64,000 bases of DNA. It comes from Burhinus oedicnemus (Eukaryota > Chordata > Aves > Charadriiformes > Burhinidae). Every line of letters begins with the position of its first letter. Positions within the stretch are counted from its first letter, which is position 1. The notes below the pieces were generated by a model. That model searched no databases. It worked only from the letters and a program-made list of their open reading frames with translations, and was not told the origin of the DNA. The DNA is taken from assembly GCA_008921705.1 (NCBI GenBank), contig VFFE01007563.1, forward strand, positions 124,001 through 188,000. The letters run 5' to 3'. A program made the position numbers and the translations under genes. Positions 48,526-58,620 of the stretch are shown piece by piece.

Positions 48526-51086
48526 GGTCTTACATTCTGATGACAACTTTAATTTTATCAAGATTTCATAAGTATGCATCTAATTTCCACATATTAAAAA
48601 AATTTCTAAGGTAGCTATATCAGAAACTTCATTTTCTTAGCTAGAGATTCATACCTCATACATAATTTATTTATATCTTCATTCTGCATGGTCTTGGAGA
48701 CAGTAACTTACATTTATCATCTTTCACCATGAAGGTTCAAAAAAAAAATTTAAAAGAACTCTGAACAAAGAATAAATAATCTGTGCAAACCATTTATTCT
48801 GTCACAAGAAAACACAAGGTCTGAGCTGGAATATGCAGATGATTAGATAAACTTAGTTACCAATGAAATACAGGTCACTCAAAGCTGACAAATACATACC
48901 CACCCCAAATTATGTAGGTAATGTGCAAAACCTTATTTTTTATGTTCCATCAGAAAAGGCTATACAGTCCGTCTAACTATACTGAAGTATTGGTTCAGCT
49001 CACTGGCTCACAACTGGTAGAATCATCTGTGGAATCATTAATGATTCTTTCTTCCTTTGAGTTCTCTTTGGAGATTTCTCAGTCAATTAATCAATCTTAA
49101 ATTTGTTTCCTCATACAACATGAAAGCATCACAAACTGAGAAGGTGCTGTTCTGGGGTCCTACTACTTTTCCTGAGTATAAATCCAAATGTGTGTTTGTA
49201 AAATATTGAGAGGTGAATACGATGTTTCATGGGCACCTAACTGTCAATGGGAATAACGACTACTGATAGGGCACATCATATTTAAACACACTGAATGATC
49301 CAAACAGTAACTTAATTAAGAATCCAGGAATTATTTTTTTCATCTGAATTGTACCAGAACTGCAATATTTTGTCATACAACAGACCACATATTTACTAAG
49401 AAAAATAATATTACTCTATCTCTGTTTTCATTCATACACAGAGAAGGAAAACATCCTTCTAATTCACTGCAATGAGTTTTTGTTTCCACTTCCTGTTGAT
49501 CAAATGTTTTTAAAGGAAAAATGAGATCCATTTCTAATATTTTTAAAGAATTCAAAGCCGTTCAGAAAAGAAATCATATGAGCTGACCTTCAGCATACTG
49601 TAGAACTCTATATTTAGCTGAATTAGTTCCAATTAAAACACTTCCAATCATCACAAAGCCCTTTGTCATATGCCAAAGGGAAGAAACAGCAGAGCTCAAA
49701 GCGTCATTGATGCCCAAGGCCCAGTGAATAACTGGTGCATAACTCATGTCATCTGGCTGTATATAGCTGCATAACCTTAACAGGTGATTAATCTTCCATG
49801 CTTCAGAAGTGGAATTATCTGACTAGATCTTCTAGCTTTGGAAAGAAATGCAGGTGTTGCTATTACAGTACTTCAGAAAGGATCCTCCAGGATCCTTCAG
49901 AAGAACTGACCGTGAATTGATACTTTGCTTCCAGGTACAGTCAGTAGCTCGTCATTCAAGGAGAGGAGAAGAAAAGGAAAACAGCCTGTGTACCATTCCT
50001 AGGAAGAGGGAAGGAAGAGGAAGGGGAGGTAATTCTTCCAGAGCACCTGAAACCATCTTGAGTCAGAAGGTTTAAGTGTCAGTATCTCAGTACAGAGCTA
50101 TAAGCAGGGTGGAGACTTCTGAAGACTTCTTGTTCCCTCTGCTGTGCAAACATACCTTCAATGGTACAGATTTTATTTTCCTTATCCCTGTAAGACAAGA
50201 CTAATAGCTATACTTGTGATCTCGTACATCATATCGCCTTCTTCAAACTGTACCCACGATCATTCTAAAATGCAATGTCATAGGTAGCACTACGACTACA
50301 AGGAGATGTATGAGCACATATGTGAATACATCCAGCTCAGCTAGAGTTGGGTGATTCCCCCACAGCACCAGTTTATTAATACATATCAGGCTTAAGAGAA
50401 AACTACTTCAGGCGATAGAATATGTAACAATCAGAAAAAAAAAAAGGCCTGCCCTACAAACAAACAGCAGCTGAAGGGTATGAGCCCTGATACCGATACT
50501 GAAGAAACAATTCTTAAGCTTTTCAGAAAGGTATCATACATGCTTTCCTTTGAAAAAGGAACAGTGAGATTGAGACTGTGGGGAAAATACTGAATTTGTA
50601 TTTTCACTAAAGTAGAAAAACTTTTGCTCGTATTTTCCGTATTAATACCTTGATCAATGCTTCAAGTACAGTGCAGCTCTTGATAAAAAGCCATAGTCTA
50701 ATGGCTGGTTAGTGGTTTACCCCGACAATTTGGTCATATCAGTACACTCTGCAAGGGGGAATATTTATTCATAAAAAATATTCTACTATATATTTATCTT
50801 AAGTGAAAATTCTTTGTAAAATACAACTCAGATTCTAGAAAGCTTTTTTCCAAAAAACGCTTCAACTGAGCATACATGTGCAATAAACCTGTACAAATAA
50901 TGGTGTTTAAACTGCCTATCTAAAGAGAATGGGAAAGATAGTGGGGAATTAATGAAATACTCAGTTTACTAGATTGCTTTAAGTTCTTTTACGAAGCAAG
51001 TGCTCAGAATGACACATTGATTCAAGTGAGACCAGAACGTTTTCCACAGCCCCTCTCAGTGCTCTGTTCTTCCCTCCTCTTCCTCC
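48526..51086. other. AT-rich sequence, no gene recognised
   Basis: Nothing identified. Short frames only. Confidence 0.55.
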
Positions 51087-51110
51087 AAAAAAAAAAAAAA
51101 AAAAAAAAAA
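51087..51110 (+). repeat. A24 homopolymer after a pyrimidine run
   Basis: Twenty-four A directly after a C/T-rich stretch (about 51066-51086). No AATAAA precedes it, so it does not look like an mRNA-derived tail. It marks the left edge of the GC-richer, CR1-dense region. Confidence 0.95.
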
Positions 51111-51379
51111 GAAATTTGATCAGTATTGCATCCCCATGCAAGCGTTTGTCCAAGGCCTTGAGTCCCAATTGCCCTGACCAACCTGAAATGATCTTTCTAT
51201 GCAGTCCTCCTCTGCAACCTCTTTTCTCCAGCTCCTAGGGGTTTAGCTGTGTGTACCCAAGGCCAGCTCTGACAGAGGCAGGTCACAGCCCTACAAGCTT
51301 CTCTAACACCTCCTGCCCTCACAGCAATCCCTGTCTGCAAACGATAACAAGTTAGATGGAGTGTCAACCTGCTTAAGGG

Positions 51380-52227
51380 TAGGATGGTCCTACAGAGGGA
51401 TCTGCACAGGCTGGATCGATGGGCTGAGGCCAGCTGTATGAAGTTCAACAAGGCCAAGTGCCAGGTCCTGCACTTGGGTCACAACAACCCCATGCAACGC
51501 TACAGGCTTGGGGAAGAGCGGCTGGAAAGCTGCCTGGCAGAGAAGGATCCTGGGGTGTTGGCTGACAGTTGGCTGAATATGGGCCAGCAGTGTGCCCAGG
51601 TGGCCAAGAAGGCCAACAGCATCCTGGCTTGTATCAGGAATAGTGTGCAAGCAGGACTAAGGAAGTGATCATCCCCCTGTACTCAGCACTGGTGAGGCTG
51701 CACCTCAAATACTGTGTTCAGTTTTGGGCCCCTCACTACAAGAAAGACATTGAGGGGTTGGAGTGTGTCCAGAGAAGGGCAATGAAGCTGGTGAGGGGTC
51801 TAGAGAACAAGTCTTATGAGGAGCAGCTGAGGGAACTGGCATTGTTTAGCCTGGGGAAAAGAAGGCTGAGGGGAGACCTTATCGCTCTATACAACTATGT
51901 GAAAGGAGGTTGTAGCGAGGTGGGAGTCAATCTCTTCTCCCAGGTAACAAGCGACAGGACGAGACAAAATGGCCTCAAGTTATGCCAGGGGAGGTTTAGA
52001 TTGGATATTAGGAAAAATTTCTTCACCAAAAGGGTTCTCAAACATTGGAACAGGCTGCCCAGGGAAGTGGTGGAATTGCCGTCCCTGGAGGTTATTTAAA
52101 AGATGGGTAGATATAGTGCTGAGGGACATGGTTTAGTGGTGGTTTTGGAAGTGTCAGGTTTATAGTTGGACTGCATGACCTTAAAGGTCTCGTCCAACCT
52201 AGGTGATTCTATGATTCTGTGATTCTA
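51380..52227 (+). mobile_element. CR1 LINE, ORF2 C-terminal half plus intact 3' end
   Basis: This is the best-preserved CR1 copy in the window. Open frames 51384-51668 and 51665-52099 together cover the ORF2 C terminus, with phrases [70 protein letters not shown] and [12 protein letters not shown] single-base indel near 51650 shifts the frame, and another near 52088 ends it early at 52097-52099. The 3' UTR follows, ending in 'ggtctcgtccaacctaggtg' and the octamer tail 'attctatgattctgtgattc' at 52207-52226. It is 5'-truncated around 51380, after RT motif C, as normal for CR1. High frame preservation indicates a relatively recent insertion. Confidence 0.96.
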
Positions 52228-53429
52228 AATCCTCATGCACTGCCCTGGAGCAGTTCTCTGGGGACTGTGACTTTGTGTCCATGGCCATGGTTCACCACAG
52301 AAATCATGAAGTTGTCTGTGGAAACTGAGTGTGTGGCAGTGAGCCCACTACAGTTTAGGGCTGAGGCCATTTCCATTGAGATGACCAAGGCTAACCTGCC
52401 CCAGAGGCTGGGGCCTCTGTCAGACCTGGCTCCATAGTTTTGTGGCCTCTCAATTTGCCCAGAAGGCCCTAGTTTCTACTCAGTCACGCCCCACATCAAC
52501 CACTGCCTCTGCAGTAGATAGCAGGATCATCCAAAGGGGACCCATAACACATGAGACCCCAGACACTTTGTCCTTCCTCTTCCTGTAAACCATTTTCCTA
52601 TCCTTCTGGCATGGGTGCAGCAGCACAACCTCATTGTCAATGGACAATCAGGATCCTTGTGCTTCTCTCTGGGAAGGAAATAGCCAGAGCCTGAAGACAA
52701 AACCCTGCTTCAGGATCTTTCGGAATACTTCTTCCACCATAGCTGCCAGTGGTGCCTAGCCCTATTCATAAAGACTTATCAAAAGAAGTCCTGCCAAAGA
52801 AATGACTGATAGCCCCACTGTGCATAACTGTGCATAAACAAGTAAATATTCAATTTGAAATGAAGTAGGTCACAGATAACAAACCGCTTGATAGCATAAG
52901 GCTGATATAAATTGCTGTCTCAACTCCTAGCATGCTAAAGAGTCAGAGACACAACGGCTGTCTGAACTTTCTGAAAGCTGCTGTAAATCAGTTTCTACAA
53001 TTGTGATACAATCAGCCATCCAAACAAATCTGTGAGACACTCAGCTGCAAAGCTGCTACAGCAAAAACAACTCCAGAACATAATTGCAATGTAATGTGTA
53101 CCTAGAAACCACTCTGCTCCACATCCTCAGAATACATACAAAGTTTGTCACCTTTCACCCGTGATATATCCACTGCCACTAAGCATTGAGTATAACTTCA
53201 GAAGACTATCCTGACAACTCCTGAATTCAAGAAGCTCCTGTGATAACAGCCTAGCAGTTTCAGTGCTGTTCTGCACTGCTTAAGAAAGTGTTTAAAAATA
53301 TATCTCTGCCCACATTTAAAACCAAAGAGACGCCTGCAAAACCTAGGACATTTTCTTTGAAGATTAACAGTCTTTGCTCCATTTTGCAAACTATATCAAA
53401 TCAGGAAAACACAATTTGCCAGACAGCTC
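52228..53429. other. Unassigned, GC-richer in its first half
   Basis: The stretch 52228-52760 is GC-richer than the window average and open in one plus-strand frame (52219-52437), but no protein family is recognisable. Similar composition at 51120-51379 suggests the CR1 copy inserted into an older GC-rich sequence. From 52760 to 53429 the sequence returns to AT-rich without identifiable features. Confidence 0.45.
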
Positions 53430-53955
53430 TCGTTAGGTCAGGCTGTTCAGGCCCAATACAGCTCAGTTTTGAGCATCTCCGAGGACAGAAAGTCTACAAG
53501 CTCTCCAGACAACCTGTTCCAGTGCTTAAACACCCTTATGATGACTTGTTTCCATTACTCTTGTCCTCACACTATGCATCTCTGAAAAACCTCTGGATTC
53601 ATCTCCTCTGTACCCTGCTTTTAGGTATAGAAAACCAGAAGCAGGATTTCCCCTCCACCTTCCCTTCCTACAGTTGAATAAACCCAGCTCTCTCTTGCAT
53701 GCCATGTGCAAAACTCCTTGACAAGTTTAGTGGCCTCCACCACGCTCACTCAAACATGTCCATATGCTTCTTGTTGTGGGGACCCCAGAAGTGGACACAA
53801 CACTCAGATGTCATCTCACAAACAGAAGGGAAGGATCACTTCCCTTGATCCTTGCTGGCTACGGTCCTAATGCAGTGCAGGATGCAGCTGGCCCTCTTTG
53901 CCGAATGAGCACACTGCTGCCTCATGTTCAACCTTACTGTCCGCCACGAACTCCA
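53430..53955 (-). mobile_element. CR1 LINE fragment, ORF2 C terminus and 3' UTR, antisense, degenerate
   Basis: Read on the minus strand, the sequence gives the late ORF2 of CR1 in the expected order. From the 5' side (right) there is a Met-Arg-Gln-Gln-Cys-Ala-type stretch at about 53920-53950, then Ala-Lys-Arg-Ala and a Cys-Ile-Arg segment, the 'ggggtccccacaacaagaag' block (the Phe-Trp-Gly-Pro region), and 'tttaagcactggaacaggtt' near 53511-53530, followed by part of the 3' UTR. Indels and stops break the frame repeatedly. The terminal octamers are not seen. It is older than its neighbours on either side and stands head to head with the next CR1 copy. Confidence 0.85.
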
Positions 53956-54007
53956 GTTTCCACCACTACGTCTAGTATTGAGAGTAAAATAGCAGATGGG
54001 AAGTCAA

Positions 54008-54963
54008 GTAACATTTTAATGTTTTTATAAATGATCTGGATGCAGGAGTCAAAGTACATTAAGTAAGTTTGCTGATGATATTAAACCAGGAGGAGCTGTG
54101 GACTCCCTCGAGGGTAGAGAGGTCTTACAGAGAGATTTGGATAGGCTAGAGAGCTTGGGCAATCACCAACCATATGAAATTTAACAAGAGCAAGTGCCAG
54201 ATTCTGCACCTGGGATGGCGTAATCCTGGTTATACATACAAATTGGGGGATGAGAAGCTGGAGAGCAGCCCTGCAGAAAGAGATCTGGGGGTTTGGGTTG
54301 ATGGCAAGTTGACTATGAGTCAGCAGCGTGCCCTGGCAGCCAAAAGGGCCAACCGTGTCCTGGGGTGCATCAAGCAGAGCATAGCTAGCTGGTCAAGGGA
54401 GGTGACTGTCCCACTCTGCACTGCACTGGTGTGGCCCCACTGTGAGTACTGTGTGCAGTTTTCAGTGCCTCAGTATAAGAAAGATATCAAACTATTAGAG
54501 CGTGTCCAGAGAACGCCAACCAAGATGGTGAAAGACTGCGAGGACAAGACTTAGGACGAGTGGTGGATGTCACTTGGCTTGCTCAGCTTGGAGAAAAGAA
54601 GGTTGAGGGGTGCCCTCATCGCAGTCTACAGCTTCCTCAAGGGGGGTGGTGGAGGGGGAAGTGCTGATCTTCTCTCTCTGATGACCCACAAGAGGACACG
54701 AGGCAATGGAATGAAGCTGCATCAGGGGAAGTTCAGATTGGGCATTAGGACAAGGTTCTTCACTGAGAGGGTGGTCGGTCCCTGGAACAGGCTCCCTGGG
54801 GAAGTGGTCACGGCACCAAGCTGGTCAGAGTTCAAGGACTCTATGGGGGACACTCTTAGTCATATGGTTTAGTTTTAGGTAGTCCTGCAAGGAGCAGGGA
54901 GTTGGACTTAATGCTCCTTATGGGTCCCTTCCAACTCAAGATATTCTATAATTGTATGATTCT
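54008..54963 (+). mobile_element. CR1 LINE, RT motif C to 3' end
   Basis: This copy starts just upstream of RT motif C, which is visible as FADD at 54068-54079 (the catalytic Asp-Asp pair, kept). A frame change follows before 54174. From there one frame covers the ORF2 C terminus: [60 protein letters not shown], then a stop at 54552-54554 in place of the usual Tyr codon, and LLSLEKRRLRGALIAVYSFL onward to about 54872. An unusual run of six Gly codons lies at about 54639-54660. The 3' UTR ends 'gggtcccttccaactcaaga' with a decayed octamer tail to 54963. Sequence differs throughout from the copy at 51380-52227, so it belongs to another CR1 subfamily. Confidence 0.95.
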
Positions 54964-55817
54964 AACTAATTTTAGCTCAGATCTGGGACTAGTAATCTGC
55001 TGTCTCCAGAATGAGATCAGAAGGAAACAGACAGCAAACAGCAGCTAGTGAAAGAATTAATTTGATTAGACAAACTTTCTGCAACAAACTGGTATTAGTA
55101 ATACGACATTCTAAAACGTATTTGTATTTTATCCTGTGCATGAAGTTCAAAGACATTGCATTACTGTTAACTTTTCTATTTTCATCTGCTTTATTTCACT
55201 TATAACATCTTTTCAATATTTCTGTTGATAACCTACTTAGTTTTTTATCTTAAAATAACCCACTTTTATGAATGGAATTTGGAAAAAATCTGGTACAAGC
55301 AGAGATCTACTAATATGTAGGTAATCCAAACAAGTGGGATATAATAATTGCTGCTTTAAGCACAAAGTGTTTTAGCATTTATGTATTCACAGAGTATTCA
55401 GATCACATATCATCTACCTGAATTAATTATGGGTATCTCATTCCTTACTGAATCTTTCTTTTTTGCACTGAAACAAGTGCGTTATGTTATGCTGCCTGTG
55501 GCCTCCTGATGAAAAGTTGAAAGCCCCCACAGCAGGAAGCAAGTGTTTTAATAGCAGCTAGTTTGAGTATCTGAGAAAGATGTCAAACATGAAATTCAGG
55601 GTCATAGCCTATTACAGGATGGAAGCACAGAACATGAAATCCACAAAGAGCTAAAATTTTAATGGAGCAGTTTTGATACAAACACATTATAAGTCCCTCA
55701 CCTTAGTGATTTTGAGTTCTCCAGTTTCAGGAAACAAGATAACAGGGTGTAACGGTTGTATTTGGCCTGTTATTTCCAGAGAACGGTGCCTCAGCGGTTT
55801 CTGAAAATTCAATCTAG
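54964..55817. other. AT-rich spacer, no feature recognised
   Basis: AT-rich sequence between two CR1 copies. No gene or repeat identified. Confidence 0.55.
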
Positions 55818-55990
55818 AGTCACGGAATCACAGAATCACAGGGGTTGGAAGGGACCTCTGGAGATCATGGAGTCCAACCCCCCTGACAGAGCACGGGTCA
55901 CCTAGAGCTGGTTGCACAGGACAGCATCCAGGCGGGTTTTGAATGTCTCCAGAATCGGAGACCCCACCACCTCTCTGGGCAGCCAAGGGA
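55818..55990 (-). mobile_element. CR1 LINE, 3'-terminal fragment, antisense
   Basis: Read on the plus strand, this is the reverse complement of a CR1 3' end. The octamer tail 'cacggaatcacagaatcaca' opens it, followed by 'ggttggaagggacctctgga', 'gatcatggagtccaaccccc', 'gttttgaatgtctccagaat' and 'ccaccacctctctgggcagc'. It stops at about 55990, so the copy is 5'-truncated in the UTR as is normal for the family. The octamer variant (TGTGATTC) differs from the ATTCTATG tails elsewhere in the window, pointing to a distinct subfamily. Confidence 0.95.
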
Positions 55991-58468
55991 TATTAATTCT
56001 GAGCACACAAAAATAAGGCATTAAAAAGCAACTTTGAGGATGTTAATGCTACTTTTACTCATGATGATACAGAATAGGTGCTTCTGCAAGGGACATTTTC
56101 TAGACTACACATATACATCCAGTGCATGCAATAGCATTTTGGCATGAGGAAGAAATGCTATGGGAGAAGAGACACATGCCAGCTTATTTAAGACGGTGTT
56201 GCAATATTAACCTTGCTTTAGCTAAGGCCGAGGAAGAGAGTGCATCCCAGAATTGGGGTTCCACTGACACATCAGCCAAGCTTAAACCACCATTGGGAAG
56301 AAATCCTTCTTTACATGAAATGACCTCTGCCTTTCAACTGAGCATTTACTAAAAAGCACCAAGAGTAGAATTAGGGTCGCGATGGCTGTCACAAAGAACC
56401 TAGTTATCAAGGCTTGAAGCAATATCATATTAAGTGATCACATTGATACTGAAATAAAGCGTATTCCACAAAACAACCTAAAGTAGAATACTTCACTATG
56501 CAATTCCAAAGCACTAGGAGTAAACACGCCACCATTAATGTGCTTTAACTGTACTAAAATGTCATTTTGTGATTGCATCAATGCAAACAAGGGCTAGAAC
56601 TGCCATGGATAGTGAGCATATCCCCATTGCTCAAAGAACATGAAAAAGCATTTTTTTTCTCTATGCTATGCTGCTAATCAATTTAATTAATAAATGTTCC
56701 ACACATTTCTCTGCAGCTACTCATATTTGTTTAATCATATTAAGTACTTTGCTTCAGCTTTTTGCCCTCCTCATTTACTTTAAGGGTAGAGTAGACTTGG
56801 GATTTGATATGGAAAAAATTTGCAGCATTAGTTATGCACACAGCTATTTGCAGCAGATATACTTGAACATATGCCCAGTCTTGAATCAAAATAACATAAT
56901 GTATATTATACATATCATGGACCATTGCTTCAAGCTTCAAGCTCTGCTCTCTGGCAAATAAGGGTCGTCCGTCCCCCGTCCGTCCCCATATTGGTGACAT
57001 TGTCTCCATTGATTCAATTGGATTTCAGATGAGTACTAAATAAATTAATGGAAGCTATCTGTGCTAACACATTTCATGGCACTGAGACACTAAATTTGTC
57101 AGATAATTTGATGCAAACAATTTGCTCAGTTTCAGTACTTAAAGACTTCCTATTGCAGTCACATCCCTGGCAGACTGCAATAGTGGGTGAACAAGTAGTT
57201 CTCATTTGTTCTAACTCTACAGTCATCCATTTTATCACAGGATGTCTTAGTAATGCTTGAGAATTTTTGAACATTAAATAAAACTGGAAATTTGCACTAC
57301 TTAAGAAATATAAGTAACTATAAGAAAAAAACCTCATCCTTGGATTTTAGTAATAGCAGTCAGCAGCTTCTAAGGGGAAGCAATCCTCTGAACAGTTTAC
57401 TATTCCCAACTTGAATAAGCTAAAGCTCCCACAGTTACCATTAATAAGAAATTGCAGAGGATATTTTCGGCTTGATAGATCAGGTCTTTATCTTTAAATT
57501 ATTCTTAAATAATCACACGTATCAAGATAAAATAACCTGATCACATTTAATTTCCCACTAGGATACCTCTGAAAACCTTTTTTATTCCCCCCTCCTCCCC
57601 CCAAGTTTGTCTTAGAAGGATCAAAATTACCTTTTTATTCCATAGAGATGCTCATAAACATTAAATTTCCCCAGTTGTATGTAAGATAGGTGGCACATCT
57701 GCTTGAAGTTCGGTGTCTTAATAACTACTGTGCTGCTGATTGTCCCCCATATTGAGTTTTAAAATTTCTTTGCTAATGCAACCATTAAAAAGCACTGGTT
57801 TTATTACAATGCAAAGAAACAAAAAAATTATTTCTACTGTGCAAATAGAAAGTGATTGTGCCCCCCCAAAGCTCTCCCTGAAGACTGCTAGCTGTTAGTC
57901 ACCTCACGTTCTTGTAAAGTCAGTTAAATCAGAAAGACTTTATGGGCAATTTAACAGTCTCCTCTTTAGGAGACAGAAATGAAGGAGAGTTGTGATACCT
58001 CCTGTTTCCTTATTAACACCTCCCCAGTTTATAGAACTAGGATTAGCATGGAAGATTGAGGAGGAATCCCTCACATCCCTGCTGGCCTTTCCAGTAAGAC
58101 ACCTAAAGACTAGAGAAAGAGAAAAAAGCAAGCAGCAAGGGAATCTCAGTCTAACTTCTGAGGAGGAAATAGTGGAATAAATAATCTAATAATCTATGTT
58201 GGAAGATGACAAAGAGCCATATGTCATGAGCAGATCTATTAAACTAGCCAATTTCCAAACATAGCACAAGAATTTCTAGGCACAAAAGATTGCTGCATCT
58301 GTCCCCTCTGCTCATAGTGGGCAAAACACAAAACATCATAGACTTTAAGTGCAGCAAGAAAGATCCAGACAGACACCACAGAAAAATATTTCTGATGGCA
58401 CAGATAAGGTCACTGTAAAAGATTGCCTACAAGGGTTATGACTTTAGGAACTTAGACAAACAGCTTGT
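55991..58468. other. AT-rich sequence, no confirmed gene
   Basis: No gene confirmed. A short (GTCC)-type repeat occurs at 56963-56987. A 70-codon open frame at 57048-57260 has a leucine-rich-repeat-like segment (listed as a finding). A poly-C run lies near 57586-57602. Confidence 0.5.
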
Positions 58469-58620
58469 TGTGGTTTGGGCTGGGCTGGTTCTGTTTTACC
58501 TCAAACCAGGACACACCTGTAGGGAATTATGCATATTGAAGTAGTCCTGCTAGTGGCAGGATACAGTAAGCAACTTTTGGGTGTCTCTTTTCATGATGTA
58601 TCCAAATTTACACTGTTGTT
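58469..58620 (+). mobile_element. Possible LTR fragment (weak)
   Basis: The stretch opens with 'tgtggtttgggctgggctgg', reminiscent of the TGTGGTTT start of some avian ERVL-type LTRs, and its first 60 bases are GC-richer than the flanks. I see no matching CA end, no polyadenylation/TATA arrangement and no retroviral coding sequence. It may be a chance resemblance or an unrelated repeat. Confidence 0.22.

Noticed and set aside
48322..48614. Open frames encoding poly-Tyr and poly-Asn
   Set aside because: Product of the ATT/ACT microsatellite.
51197..51650. Two minus-strand frames of 86 codons
   Set aside because: The frame at 51390-51650 is the shadow of sense-strand CR1 ORF2, and the frame at 51197-51457 runs from GC-rich flank into CR1; neither has independent coding features.
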